This document shows, one piece after another, positions 9,327 through 18,099 of a stretch of DNA of 64,000 bases. The stretch spans positions 868,001 through 932,000 of the forward strand of contig NZ_CP036271.1 in assembly GCF_007745175.1 (NCBI RefSeq), read 5' to 3'. Within the stretch, counting starts at the first letter, position 1. Each line of letters begins with the position of its first letter. The DNA comes from Caulifigura coniformis (GTDB lineage Bacteria; Planctomycetota; Planctomycetia; Planctomycetales; Planctomycetaceae). The notes under the pieces were generated by a model. It was not told where the DNA came from, did not search any database, and was given only the letters and a program-made list of their open reading frames with translations. Both the position numbers and the translations under genes were made by a program.

Positions 9327-9563
9327 ATGACTTCCGTTTCTCTGCCCGTTACGGAACTGGGTTCCGGCGTGGTCAACGCCGAAGACTTCGTGCAGCGTCT
9401 GGTCGGCCGTTCTCAGCTTGAGCGCGATGACGACCTGGAGCATGGAGAGTTCGGTCTGAAAGACCTGCTGACGGGAGCGCGCATTCGCGTTCCGGTGATT
9501 GAACTCAACCACTACGCCGCGTCCACGCACGAACGCGTCTCGTTGATGCGGGAAGAGGCGTAG
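9327..9563 (+). CDS. Small hypothetical protein
   Basis: A protein of 78 residues (MTSVSLPVTELGSGVVNAED onward) with many acidic residues and no signal or membrane segment. The frame extends upstream to 9237, but the part before 9327 is Arg/Trp-rich and unlike a protein, so I start at 9327. The ribosome-binding site is weak and no domain is recognised. Confidence 0.45.
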   Translation: MTSVSLPVTELGSGVVNAEDFVQRLVGRSQLERDDDLEHGEFGLKDLLTGARIRVPVIELNHYAASTHERVSLMREEA

Positions 9564-10027
9564 TACTGCCCCTCCGCGACCTGGCGTCGGCGTTCGTTTT
9601 CATTGTCAGCGGTGGTCTTGATCGTCCAAGCCGCTCAGGGGGGCTTGCGTCGAGTCACTCGCGTGAGCGCCGCAAAATCGAACTGGGTATTCACCCCTCT
9701 CGCGGCATAATGCGCCGCGACCCGCTCTTTTGTGCAAATCTCCTTTTCTTTCGCGGTAGTCCCAGTTCTAATTGACCGTTGACCAGCCTCCGGGCTGACG
9801 TAGTGTGATTTTTGAGGTCGCCGCGTGACCTCCCTGTCTCTGGCTGATGATCCGCTTCCGCAACCCGCCCGCTCAACTCGCGAGGCAGGCTTAATGAAGA
9901 AGCGTCCGCGACTGCACGTCTGAGTTCTGTTTCTCCACTTCCTGCGTGATCTGCATCGCGCTTCGTCTCAGGAATTCCTGGCGAGTGCGTTTTGTTGTTT
10001 TCCTTCATTGGTCTGGAGCGTGTTCTC
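9564..10027. other. Intergenic region upstream of the DUF1559 gene
   Basis: About 460 bases with no supported gene. It lies upstream of the pseudopilin gene and probably contains its promoter. No clear -35/-10 pair or hairpin was identified. Confidence 0.4.
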
Positions 10028-11035
10028 ATGAAGCTGCCACTGTCGAACGGCCGGCACAAAGTCCGGGGGTTCACCCTTATCGAGTTGCTCGTCGTCATCG
10101 CCATCATCGCGATCCTCATCGCACTGCTGCTCCCCGCGGTCCAGCAGGCCCGCGAAGCCGCGCGACGCACCCAGTGCCGCAACAGCCTCAAACAGCTCGG
10201 GCTGGCGATGCACAACTACCACGACGCCTTCAACATGTTTCCGGGCGTGAGCTACGACCACGAAATCCAGGGAGGTGACGAGAATCTCCACGCCAGCTAC
10301 GGCTGGGCCGTCTTCCTCTTTCCGTACATCGACCAGGCGCCTGCCTACAACCAGTTGGCCCCCGGCGGCCTGCGTCTCCACGACGCCGTGAAGGTTCCGG
10401 CCCTGCTCACAATCCTCCAGACGCCGATCCCGGTGTTCCGGTGCGCGTCCGATACCGGACCCACACTGAACACGCACTACCCGATCAACGACAGGTCCGG
10501 AACCGCTGCCCAGCGGAAGGCCGTGGCGATGTCGAACTACGTGGGCGTGAGCAGCGCTGGGGACGTGGACCGTCTCGATACCAACGGCACCTTTGTTCCC
10601 GCGACGAATGTTCAGGGGAACAAGATCGGCAAGCGCGGCATCCGCGACATGACGGACGGCACGAGCAACACGTTGATGATCGGCGAGCGGGCCTGGAAAC
10701 TCGCCGGCGTCGAAATCGGTGCGGCCAACGTTTACGGGCACAATGGGAATGCCGACATCGAGCATAGCCCCAGCTACGTCGACGGCTTCATCTCTGTCGT
10801 CGCCGGCGGAAAGCCCGATATGAATGAAATCGCCACCTGCGGCACCGCTTGCAACGACGTCGACGGGCGGCAGGGCTTCTCCAGCGTCCACACCGGAGGC
10901 GCCCATTTCCTCGCCGGCGACGGCTCGGTTCGCTTCGTCAGTGAAAACATCGATCACAAGATCGGCGGAGCGACTGATTCGCTCTACGAACTGGTCATGA
11001 ATGTCAGCGATGGCCTGCCCGTCGGCGAATTCTGA
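10028..11035 (+). CDS. DUF1559 pilin-like protein with prepilin-type N-terminal signal
   Basis: A protein of 335 residues. The N terminus has the prepilin peptidase motif GFTLIELLVVIAIIAILIAL, followed by PAVQQAREAARRTQCRNSLKQLG, diagnostic of the planctomycete DUF1559 family. The C terminus has the family H-x-G-G block (SSVHTGGAHFLAGDGSVRF). These proteins are processed like type IV pilins or pseudopilins and are expected at the cell surface, but their role is unknown. The ATG at 10028 is chosen because GGAG precedes it and because the charged leader before the cleavage site is then of normal length. A terminator follows. Confidence 0.95.
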   Translation: MKLPLSNGRHKVRGFTLIELLVVIAIIAILIALLLPAVQQAREAARRTQCRNSLKQLGLAMHNYHDAFNMFPGVSYDHEIQGGDENLHASYGWAVFLFPYIDQAPAYNQLAPGGLRLHDAVKVPALLTILQTPIPVFRCASDTGPTLNTHYPINDRSGTAAQRKAVAMSNYVGVSSAGDVDRLDTNGTFVPATNVQGNKIGKRGIRDMTDGTSNTLMIGERAWKLAGVEIGAANVYGHNGNADIEHSPSYVDGFISVVAGGKPDMNEIATCGTACNDVDGRQGFSSVHTGGAHFLAGDGSVRFVSENIDHKIGGATDSLYELVMNVSDGLPVGEF

Positions 11036-11048
11036 ACGTGAACCTGCC

Positions 11049-11085
11049 CGGCCGGGCGCGCGGAACAGTGCGCCTGGCCGATTTT
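11049..11085 (+). terminator. Intrinsic terminator after the DUF1559 gene
   Basis: An 11-bp stem (11049-11059 with 11070-11080, one G-T pair) and a 10-base loop, followed by ATTTTCC. It lies 13 bases after the stop codon. Confidence 0.7.
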
Positions 11086-11191
11086 CCAATCGCTGTGACC
11101 GGGTCATCAATCCATTCCGCATGACCGGAGCCGCGGGACTTGCCGCTGCGCATCAGGCGCGGCGCCCGCCCGTCCGGAACAGGTCGACATC

Positions 11192-11605
11192 ATGAAGCGC
11201 TCAATTCTTTCGCTCGCTGCTCTCCTCGGGTTCGTCATCTCTGGATGCGGCGCCGACGGCCCGGACATCGGGTCGGTGACCGGTGTCGTGACCCTCGATG
11301 GCCGACCCGTCGAGGGGGCCATGATCTATTTCGAACCGGTGAAAGGTGGCCGCAGTTCGACGGCCCTCACCGATACCGAAGGGAAATACGAACTGAAGTA
11401 CATCGGCGATCGCATGGGGGCGCTGCTGGGCGACCACCAGGTGCGGATCACCAAATTCCGGAAAGCCATTCAGGATGACCACGGCAAGGTCACCGACAAG
11501 GGGATGCCGGAGCAGTTCCCGAAGACGGCCAACTCGGAATCCAACCTGACGGCAAAGGTCGAACCGGGCGACAACGTCTATGATTTCGCAGTCGTGTCGA
11601 AGTAG
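11192..11605 (+). CDS. Small lipoprotein with carboxypeptidase-regulatory-like fold
   Basis: A protein of 137 residues. The signal peptide ends in the lipobox VISGC, so it is lipid-anchored. The mature part (VTGVVTLDGRPVEGAMIYFEP and TDTEGKYELKYI) resembles the beta-sandwich repeats of carboxypeptidase regulatory-like domains. In planctomycetes such genes often follow a DUF1559 gene, as here, so a shared surface role is possible. The strong terminator between the two argues against simple co-transcription. Confidence 0.85.
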   Translation: MKRSILSLAALLGFVISGCGADGPDIGSVTGVVTLDGRPVEGAMIYFEPVKGGRSSTALTDTEGKYELKYIGDRMGALLGDHQVRITKFRKAIQDDHGKVTDKGMPEQFPKTANSESNLTAKVEPGDNVYDFAVVSK

Positions 11606-11628
11606 CCGTTGCCCTGCCGCGCGCCCGA

Positions 11629-12783
11629 TCAGTCGAGGATCTCCGATCCAGCGGTGAGCACGCGGCGCGTTCGGACACCTGGCCGGATCTCGCCGCTTGG
11701 AATGACGATCAGGCCCTGCCAGAAGGCCGATCCGGTGGTGACCGGAGGCCAGACACAATCCCAGGGCTTCGTTGCCGGGTCCGATCCGTTCCAGCGGACG
11801 ATCGGCTGCTCGGGCCGCCATTCGTCCTTCGCGATGTTGTACGAGAAGACGGTCGTCTCGAACCCCGGGTGACGATCCTCTTCCGCGGCGCTCAGCGACC
11901 CATCATCGCCGCTGATCACCAGCAACCTGCTATCGGTCACAAGCGGCGCGGGAGTGGGACATGCAACACGCGGTGCCGGAAGATCGGCCAGACGCTTCCA
12001 TGTCGTGCCTCCGTCTTCCTCAAACCGCAGTCGCCACGCCTCCTTGAGAAACGGCTTGATCCGTTCGGGCGCCCCCTTCGCATCGGCCTGCAGGCTGACT
12101 CCCCCGAACAGATAGAAGTCGTTCCCCTGAGCTCCTGCGGTCGCCAGCATGCGTCCGGCCCCTGACCGGCCCGCGAGAGTCTTCCATTGCCGTGCGGCGG
12201 GCGGCGCGGCCGTGTCGAGTACAAAGACCTTGTTCACTGCCTGCGTCGATGTCGGAGATTCAATCCCGCCTGCGACCACGATCTTCGATCCCACCAGCGC
12301 TCCCGCACTGTTGGCCAGCGGCATCGGGAGCGACGGCTGTGCGATGACGCGCACGTCCTGGTCGTCGGTCTGCAGGAGAAACACCTCGGCGGAGTGCCGG
12401 TTTGCGTCGCTCCCGCCGATGCACCAGAGACCTTCAGGAGTCGAAATCGAGACGCCGTATCCCAGGGGACGGGGCAACGTCGTCATGCACGTCCGCCAGG
12501 CTCCCTCGGCGTCGTCGAGCACATAGATGGCGTCGCGCCAGGTCTTCACTCCGCCGGCCCACGGCCGTTTCCCCTCTGCGAAGTTGGCCCCGCCCGCAAC
12601 GATCAGCCTTTCGTTGCTCACTCCGACGAAGGGCCCCGCCACGCCGAGTGGATCGGGAATGGACGGCAGTTCGCTCCAGCCTGTCTCCTTGAGTGCAGTC
12701 TGCTGCCCCATGGCCGGGAGCCCTCCCGTGATCCACACGGCGGTTGCAAAGAAGATCGCGAGGGGAAGATTTCGTCTGTTCAT
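11629..12783 (-). CDS. Cyclically permuted mutarotase / Kelch-type protein (NanM-like)
   Basis: A protein of 384 residues with a signal peptide (to about residue 27, GQQTALK after the cut) and Kelch-type repeats such as RLIVAGGANFAEG, LWCIGGSDANR, KIVVAGGIES, DFYLFGGVSL and RLLVISGDDGS. The GGANFAEGKRPW and PLGYGVS motifs are characteristic of the cyclically permuted mutarotase family, which includes periplasmic N-acetylneuraminate epimerase. It lies 47 bases downstream of an SDR gene on the same strand, so a sugar-catabolic pair is likely. The exact sugar is unknown. Confidence 0.85.
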   Translation of the reverse strand: MNRRNLPLAIFFATAVWITGGLPAMGQQTALKETGWSELPSIPDPLGVAGPFVGVSNERLIVAGGANFAEGKRPWAGGVKTWRDAIYVLDDAEGAWRTCMTTLPRPLGYGVSISTPEGLWCIGGSDANRHSAEVFLLQTDDQDVRVIAQPSLPMPLANSAGALVGSKIVVAGGIESPTSTQAVNKVFVLDTAAPPAARQWKTLAGRSGAGRMLATAGAQGNDFYLFGGVSLQADAKGAPERIKPFLKEAWRLRFEEDGGTTWKRLADLPAPRVACPTPAPLVTDSRLLVISGDDGSLSAAEEDRHPGFETTVFSYNIAKDEWRPEQPIVRWNGSDPATKPWDCVWPPVTTGSAFWQGLIVIPSGEIRPGVRTRRVLTAGSEILD

Positions 12784-12830
12784 GGTGTCGTCGATTCTTC
12801 AGCAGTTCCTGGGTGTCGCGATTCCGCGGC

Positions 12831-13616
12831 TCACAACGTCCGGATCGTCATCCCGCCGTCGATCTTCAGAACCTGTCCCGTCGCATACGGGATGTCTCCG
12901 CGGACGAGGGCCGCAACCGCCCGGCCGACGTCGTCCGGCTCACCCCACCGGCGATCGAGAGTCAGCCCTCCGGCGATCAGCCGGTCGTATTTCTCCGTCA
13001 CCCCCGACGTCATGTCGCTGCGGATCACGCCAGGCTGGATTTCATAAACGGGAATGCCGAATTCGGCCATCCGGGTGGCCCACAGCCAGGTCGCCATCCG
13101 CGTCGCCGCCTTCGACAGACAGTAGTCGCCCCGATTGGTCGAGACGAACTCGGCCGACACGGACGAGACGTTGATGATGCAGCCCTGAAAACCCTGATCG
13201 GCCTGCCGTTGTTCGACCATCCAGCGGGCGGCGGCCTGAGTCAGAAAGAACGGGCCTTTGAGGTTCACGCCCATCACTCGATCGAACGATTCCTCGTCCG
13301 CTTCGTTGAGGATGTCTTTTCGTCCGGGCGAAGTGATGCCGGCGTTGTTGATCAGGACGTCGAGCCTTCCGAATCGTGATCGCACGGCCTCGAGCATTGA
13401 TGTCCGGTCGGCTGCCGAACTGACGTCCCCCCGCGCGTAGGCGACCGCGGCTCCCTGCGACGTGATCTCGCGGATCGCCTCCTGCGCATCTGCCTCGGGC
13501 CGGACCCCGTTGAGCCCGATGTCGTATCCATCGCTGGCGAGCCTGCGAGCGATCCCCAGCCCGATTCCGCGGGTGCTGCCGGTGATCAAGGCGACGGGGC
13601 GTGGCGAGGCGGGCAT
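12831..13616 (-). CDS. SDR-family oxidoreductase (3-ketoacyl-ACP reductase-like)
   Basis: A protein of 261 residues with the Rossmann motif TGSTRGIGLGIA, the NNAG motif, catalytic Ser in INVSSVSAEF and Y-x3-K (YCLSKAA). The C terminus (GQVLKIDGGMTI) is typical of classical SDRs. I start at the ATG at 13616. A TTG at 13652 would add 12 residues, and neither has a clear ribosome-binding site. Its mutarotase neighbour suggests a sugar dehydrogenase or reductase rather than a fatty-acid enzyme, which is inference. Confidence 0.88.
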   Translation of the reverse strand: MPASPRPVALITGSTRGIGLGIARRLASDGYDIGLNGVRPEADAQEAIREITSQGAAVAYARGDVSSAADRTSMLEAVRSRFGRLDVLINNAGITSPGRKDILNEADEESFDRVMGVNLKGPFFLTQAAARWMVEQRQADQGFQGCIINVSSVSAEFVSTNRGDYCLSKAATRMATWLWATRMAEFGIPVYEIQPGVIRSDMTSGVTEKYDRLIAGGLTLDRRWGEPDDVGRAVAALVRGDIPYATGQVLKIDGGMTIRTL

Positions 13617-13777
13617 CAGTTCTGCGATCAGTGGATCCGGGAGACAGGCCAAAGGTGATGGCGACTATACTCCAGTGACAGTTTGCAGGAGTACCGGTTC
13701 GTGCCGTCGGGACGCGTCCCGTACCCGGCCCCCTGCCGGTGCGTGGAAGCCAGAGACCTTTCCCGGTCGAATTGCGA

Positions 13778-14395
13778 ATGACGGACCGCCTGCCCCGCAC
13801 GCCTCCCGCCGCAACGCCGCCGATCCCAGATCGTCATGCCGTGGGCCGCCTTCGCGATGCGCAGCGCGCGGCGTTCATCCTGGGACTGATCGTCACGTCC
13901 AGCCTGGGAATCTTTGCCGGTTGCCTGCGTCTCTTCGGCCACCCCAGTCCCGGCGATTCCCTGCAGTTTCCGGTCGCGTTCGGTGTCAGCACGCTGCTTC
14001 TTCTCGCCGGCAGCATCGCCATGAATCGCGCTCTGCACTTTGTCTGCATGGAGCGTCAGCCCGAGTTTCGCGGGTGGCTCAAAGTCACCGCTGTGCTCGC
14101 CGCACTGTTCATGGGAATCCAGTCGTATGGTCTCCTGGGAATGACGCCGGCGACAAGGTCTCCGACGGAAACGTCGCTGGGAGTCCGGCCGCTCGTGATG
14201 ACGCTGGCCGGCCTGCACGTGATGCACTTCTTCGTGGCGACGCTCTTCATCTCGGTCGTGCTCTCGCGTTCCATCGCCGACCGCTACGACCACGAGTACC
14301 ATTGGGGCGTGACCGTGTGCGCGTGGTTCTGGCACCTGCTGGGCTTCGTGTGGATGGCCATCCTGGCTGTGTTCGCGATCGCCATCGGCTCGTGA
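13778..14395 (+). CDS. Heme-copper oxidase subunit III-like membrane protein
   Basis: A protein of 205 residues with five hydrophobic segments. The second half (LVMTLAGLHVMHFFVATLF and CAWFWHLLGFVWMAILAVF) follows the G-x-H and W-x-H-x(3,5)-W patterns of cytochrome c oxidase subunit III. No subunit I or II gene is adjacent, so it may be an orphan or an assembly-type relative. The frame also has a GTG start at 13739. I prefer the ATG at 13778 but the ribosome-binding site is weak in both cases. Confidence 0.7.
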   Translation: MTDRLPRTPPAATPPIPDRHAVGRLRDAQRAAFILGLIVTSSLGIFAGCLRLFGHPSPGDSLQFPVAFGVSTLLLLAGSIAMNRALHFVCMERQPEFRGWLKVTAVLAALFMGIQSYGLLGMTPATRSPTETSLGVRPLVMTLAGLHVMHFFVATLFISVVLSRSIADRYDHEYHWGVTVCAWFWHLLGFVWMAILAVFAIAIGS

Positions 14396-14398
14396 CAG

Positions 14399-14473
14399 AA
14401 GCCCGGCTTCCGCAGGCGAGCGCGCGGCGATCCCGGCGCTTCTCCTCTGCGGCAACCGGAGAAGCCGGGCTTT
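14399..14473 (+). terminator. Long stem-loop after the subunit III-like gene
   Basis: Twelve bases (AAGCCCGGCTTC at 14399-14410) are repeated inverted at 14461-14472, with a second short pair inside (CGCAG and CTGCG). Only TTT follows, so it may act as a terminator or as an mRNA-stabilising structure ahead of the lactonase gene. Confidence 0.5.
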
Positions 14474-14502
14474 CCCACTCCTCCTCCGAAAGCGCCTCCT
14501 CG

Positions 14503-15660
14503 ATGCCACGAAGAATTCTGTTCCTCGCCGCGCTGGCCTTCGCTCCACTGGCTTCCATGTCGCACGCCGCTGAATCTCCTTCCGAAGTCACCGTCTACTT
14601 CGGAACCTACACGCGCGGCAGCGACAGCAAGGGGATCTATGCCTCGAAGCTGAATCTCAAGACAGGCGAACTGAGCAAGCCGGAACTCAAGGCCGAGATC
14701 GCCAATCCGTCGTTCCTCGCGATCGCTCCCGATGGCCAGCACCTGTACTGCGTGGCCGAGCTGGCGGAGTTCGAAGGGAAAAAGAACGCCGGCGGAGTCG
14801 CGGCCTTTGAGATCGACGCGGCCACGAAGAACCTCAAGCCCCTGAACCAGCAGTCATCCGGCGGCGGCGGACCGTGCCACATCGTCGTCGATCATTCCGG
14901 CCGAAACGCGCTCGTCGCCAACTACGGCGGGGGCAGCGTCGCGTGCCTGCCGATCAATGAAGACGGCACGCTGAAGCCCGCCTCGTCGTTCATCCAGCAC
15001 ACCGGCGAAGTCGCCGACAAGAAACGCCAGCAGGGCCCGCACGGGCACTCGATCAACGTCGACCCCAACAACGCCTTTGCGATCGCGGCCGACCTGGGGC
15101 TCGACAAGCTGCTCGTCTACAGGTTCGACGCTGACAAGGGGACGCTCACGCCGAACGATCCGCCGTCCACATCGCTGCGGCCGGTCGATGGGCCCCGCCA
15201 TTTCGCGTTCCATCCCGGCGGGAACTTCGCCTACGTCATCAACGAAATCTCGCTGACGATCACGGCCCTGCGCTACGCTCCCCAGCATGGCGTTCTCTAT
15301 GCCATGCAGACCATCAGCACCGTTCCCGACGACATCAAGGGCCCGCAGTATTCGACGGCCGAGGTGCAGGTCCATCCTTCCGGCAACTGGGTGTACGGCT
15401 CGAATCGAGTCCACGACAGCATCGCGATGTTCTCGGTCGACCCGAAGACCGGCGAGCTGAAGTCGCTCGGCCAGGAACCCTGCGGCGGCAAGATTCCGCG
15501 CAATTTCGGCATCGACCCGACTGGCCAGTTCATGCTCGTCGCGAACCAGGACTCCAACAACGTCGTCGTCTTCCGGATCAACCAGGAGACCGGCAAGCTG
15601 GAGAAGACGGGCGTCGAGATCGCGTGTCCGAAGCCAGTCTGCGTGAAGTTCCTGTTCTGA
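14503..15660 (+). CDS. Secreted lactonase-family beta-propeller protein (6-phosphogluconolactonase-like)
   Basis: A protein of 385 residues with a signal peptide (MPRRILFLAALAFAPLASMS, cut near HAA) and a seven-bladed propeller of the YbhE/Pgl family: VYFGTYTRGSDSKGIY, NPSFLAIAPDGQHLYCV, GPHGHSINVDPNN, GPRHFAFHPGGNFAYVINE and PRNFGIDPTGQFMLVANQ. Cytoplasmic members hydrolyse 6-phosphogluconolactone. The signal peptide here suggests a secreted lactonase of other specificity. The frame is open far upstream, but the composition before 14503 is not protein-like. Confidence 0.88.
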   Translation: MPRRILFLAALAFAPLASMSHAAESPSEVTVYFGTYTRGSDSKGIYASKLNLKTGELSKPELKAEIANPSFLAIAPDGQHLYCVAELAEFEGKKNAGGVAAFEIDAATKNLKPLNQQSSGGGGPCHIVVDHSGRNALVANYGGGSVACLPINEDGTLKPASSFIQHTGEVADKKRQQGPHGHSINVDPNNAFAIAADLGLDKLLVYRFDADKGTLTPNDPPSTSLRPVDGPRHFAFHPGGNFAYVINEISLTITALRYAPQHGVLYAMQTISTVPDDIKGPQYSTAEVQVHPSGNWVYGSNRVHDSIAMFSVDPKTGELKSLGQEPCGGKIPRNFGIDPTGQFMLVANQDSNNVVVFRINQETGKLEKTGVEIACPKPVCVKFLF

Positions 15661-15671
15661 TCAGACGAACT

Positions 15672-15727
15672 CGCCCCGGTGAACGGGGCGCGTCGGCCTG
15701 CGGCGTGAGCGGCTGGCGCCAGCCGCT
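15672..15727. repeat. Two adjacent GC-rich palindromes, REP-like
   Basis: A 7-bp stem-loop (CGCCCCG at 15672-15678 with 15684-15690) is followed 17 bases later by a perfect 20-base palindrome at 15708-15727 (AGCGGCTGGC and its complement). Paired palindromes between genes are typical of REP-type elements. They could also terminate the lactonase transcript. Confidence 0.55.
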
Positions 15728-15765
15728 CCGTTGCGCGAACAACCCTCAACGAAAAGTGTTCCCCC

Positions 15766-16620
15766 ATGCTGATCGCTGCCGTCCAGATGGACGTCAAAAT
15801 CGGTGACGTCGCCGGCAACTCCAAACGAATGGCCGACTTCATCCGCCACAACGCGTCCGGCGGAGTGCGGCTCTCGGTTTTTCCGGAATGCGCGGCGACC
15901 GGATACTGCTTCGATTCGCTCGAAGAAGGGCGGCAGTACGGCGAAACGCTCGAGGGCGGCTCGGTCGAGACGCTCACCGCCGCCTGCCGTGCAGGGAACA
16001 CTTACGCCGTCTACGGAACGCTCGAGAAGACCGAGACCGACCTCTACAACGCGGCCGTCCTCGTCGGGCCCCAAGGGCTCATCGCGACCTATCGCAAGGT
16101 CCATCTCCCCTGGCTCGGCATCGACAAGTTCACGACCTACGGCGACCGCGCGTTCGATCTCCACGAGGTCGACGGAGTCCGGCTGGGCATGAACATCTGC
16201 TACGACTCCGGGTTCCCGGAATCGTCGCGATGCCTCGCCCTCCTCGGCGCGGATCTCGTTGTGCTGCCGACGAACTGGCCTCCCGGGGCGGAATGCCTGG
16301 CCGAGCACGCCATCCGCACGCGGGCCATGGAGAATGGCATCTATTACCTCGCAGTGAATCGCGTCGGAGAAGAGCGGGGGACGACCTTTATCGGCCGCAG
16401 CAGCATCTGCGCACCGAACGGCGACGTGATGGCGATGGCGTCTGCCGGTCACGAGGAAATCCTGATCGCCGAGATCGACCCCGAACGGGCCCGCCGGAAG
16501 CGGATCGTCCGCAGCCCCGGCAAGCATGTGATCGACCGCGTCGCCGATCGCCGGCCCGACATGTACGGACCGATCGTCGCCCCGAGCACCCTTCGGACGC
16601 CGCGGCAGGATGGCGGCTGA
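15766..16620 (+). CDS. Carbon-nitrogen hydrolase (nitrilase superfamily amidase)
   Basis: A protein of 284 residues with the nitrilase-superfamily triad: Glu41 (VFPECAATGY), Lys111 (YRKVHLP) and Cys145 (NICYDSGFPE). It hydrolyses a non-peptide C-N bond, probably an amide. Length and motif order are normal for the aliphatic amidase/N-carbamoylase branches. There is no signal peptide, so it is cytoplasmic. The substrate cannot be named from sequence. Confidence 0.9.
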   Translation: MLIAAVQMDVKIGDVAGNSKRMADFIRHNASGGVRLSVFPECAATGYCFDSLEEGRQYGETLEGGSVETLTAACRAGNTYAVYGTLEKTETDLYNAAVLVGPQGLIATYRKVHLPWLGIDKFTTYGDRAFDLHEVDGVRLGMNICYDSGFPESSRCLALLGADLVVLPTNWPPGAECLAEHAIRTRAMENGIYYLAVNRVGEERGTTFIGRSSICAPNGDVMAMASAGHEEILIAEIDPERARRKRIVRSPGKHVIDRVADRRPDMYGPIVAPSTLRTPRQDGG

Positions 16621-16742
16621 CCGATGAACCATCGTCGCCAGCCATCCCCTTGCGGCAGCCCCGATTGGGGAACAAGATGAGGGAGCTTCCTGGCATTCAC
16701 GCATCTCGCTGAGGAACCGGTTCCACGCGGATTGGATCACGC

Positions 16743-17642
16743 ATGAAGTTCCTCAAAAAACTGTTCGCACCGGGCCCCGCCAAGGCCAGGCCAGTCGACG
16801 TCAAAAAACGGTTCGAGCTGATCGGGCGGGTCGGGCAGGGGAGTATGTCGAAGGTCTGGCGCGCCCGCGACTCGATGTCCGGCAAGCCCGTCGCGCTCAA
16901 GGTCCTCGACAAGGCGAAAACGGCCCGCCTCGAGAAACGCTTCGTCGGTTTGAACCGGCCACCCGAAGGGGTCGTCGCGATCGGGCTCCGTCATCCGAAC
17001 ATCGTCCGCACTCATGAGCATGGACTGACGACCGACGGTGAACAGTACCTGGTGATGGAGTTCGTGGAAGGCGTCGGACTGAGCTACCTGGTCGACCGCC
17101 AGAACGAGCGGATGAAAACGAACTGTCTCTGGTATGCCGTCCAGCTCGGCGAGGCGCTCGACTACCTCCATCGGCACCAGTGGATCCACCGCGACCTCTG
17201 CCCGCGGAACATCATCGTCTCCGACGAAGACGTCGTGAAGCTGATCGACTTCGGCCTGGTCGTCCCGAATACGCCACCGTTCCGCGCCCCGGGCAATCGC
17301 ACCGGCACCGCCAGCTACATGGCCCCGGAACTCATCAAGCGGCTGGCGACGGACGAACGCATCGACATCTTCTCGTACGCGGTGACCGTCTTCGAAATGT
17401 TCGCCAAACAGCTTCCCTGGAAGACCGATCAGGCCGACACCATGGAGAGCGTGCTGCAGCACATCAACACACCTCCGCGCGATCTCAAGAAGCTCGTTCC
17501 CGGCATCGATGAGCAGGTGGCCGCGACCGTCATGAAGGGCTTGGCCAACGATCCGCGCGACCGCTGGCCCACCGTCCGCAAGATGGTCGACGACCTCAAG
17601 GCCAGCGGCCGGCGGCTGAACCTCCTTCCGGCCGACGAGTAG
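16743..17642 (+). CDS. Ser/Thr protein kinase with atypical HRDLCPRN catalytic loop
   Basis: A protein of 299 residues that is essentially a bare kinase domain: Gly loop RVGQGSMSKVWRA, Lys53 (VALKVL), catalytic loop IHRDLCPRN (149-156), DFG at 169-171, YMAPEL at 192-197. The catalytic loop has Cys153 where bacterial and eukaryotic Ser/Thr kinases have Lys. The catalytic Asp151 and Asn156 remain. There is no membrane segment or sensor domain, so it is cytoplasmic. The protein may be active with altered phosphate contacts, or redox sensitive. Both are inference. Confidence 0.9.
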   Translation: MKFLKKLFAPGPAKARPVDVKKRFELIGRVGQGSMSKVWRARDSMSGKPVALKVLDKAKTARLEKRFVGLNRPPEGVVAIGLRHPNIVRTHEHGLTTDGEQYLVMEFVEGVGLSYLVDRQNERMKTNCLWYAVQLGEALDYLHRHQWIHRDLCPRNIIVSDEDVVKLIDFGLVVPNTPPFRAPGNRTGTASYMAPELIKRLATDERIDIFSYAVTVFEMFAKQLPWKTDQADTMESVLQHINTPPRDLKKLVPGIDEQVAATVMKGLANDPRDRWPTVRKMVDDLKASGRRLNLLPADE

Positions 17643-17729
17643 CAGCTGCCCGCTGCAGGCCGATCGATTCGGGAAGCCCGGTCTCCGAGCGGCATCAGCG
17701 CAGGAATCCAGGCGTGTCTGCAATCTGGA

Positions 17730-17766
17730 TTGACACGTAAGTGTATTCTTACGTATTTTCTGCGGC
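17730..17766 (+). promoter_or_regulatory. Promoter with palindromic operator for the ArsR operon
   Basis: TTGACA at 17730-17735 and TATTTT at 17754-17759 are 18 bases apart. A perfect inverted repeat, ACGTAAG at 17735-17741 and CTTACGT at 17748-17754, fills the spacer exactly. The ATG at 17767 starts 8 bases after the -10 box, so the transcript is nearly or fully leaderless. Binding of the ArsR-type product would block polymerase (autoregulation, inferred). Confidence 0.8.
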
Positions 17767-18099
17767 ATGTTAGCGACTGCCGAACCGACCCACGACGTCT
17801 TCGCCGCGATCAGTCATCCAGCGCGACGAAGGATGCTCGATCTCCTCATCGAGACAGATCGCTCCGTTCATACCCTCGCCGGGCACTTCCAGATGAGCCG
17901 CCCGGCCGTCTCGCAGCACCTCCGCATTCTCCTGGATGCCGGCCTGGTGACCGAGCAGCGGCGCGGACGCGAACGTCACTACCACCTCATCCCCGACAGA
18001 CTCGGCGAGGTGCGCGACTGGATGGCCCAGTACGAAAGGTTCTGGGATGACCGCCTCCAGCGGCTTCAGAATCTGCTGTCGAAAAAGGACGAAGAATGA
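17767..18099 (+). CDS. ArsR/SmtB-type winged-helix transcriptional regulator
   Basis: A protein of 110 residues with the ArsR fold: FAAISHPARRRMLDLL, recognition helix MSRPAVSQHLRILLDAGLV and wing RRGRERHYHL. It lacks the Cys metal-binding motif of metal-sensing ArsR proteins, and matches the subgroup coupled to AHSA1/SRPBCC proteins. The stop overlaps the next gene by 4 bases (ATGA). There is no ribosome-binding site before its ATG, which agrees with a leaderless start at the promoter just upstream. Confidence 0.92.
   Translation: MLATAEPTHDVFAAISHPARRRMLDLLIETDRSVHTLAGHFQMSRPAVSQHLRILLDAGLVTEQRRGRERHYHLIPDRLGEVRDWMAQYERFWDDRLQRLQNLLSKKDEE

Noticed and set aside
9968-11122. 384-codon minus-strand frame
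   Set aside because: Antisense to the DUF1559 gene, whose pilin signal and C-terminal block are unmistakable.
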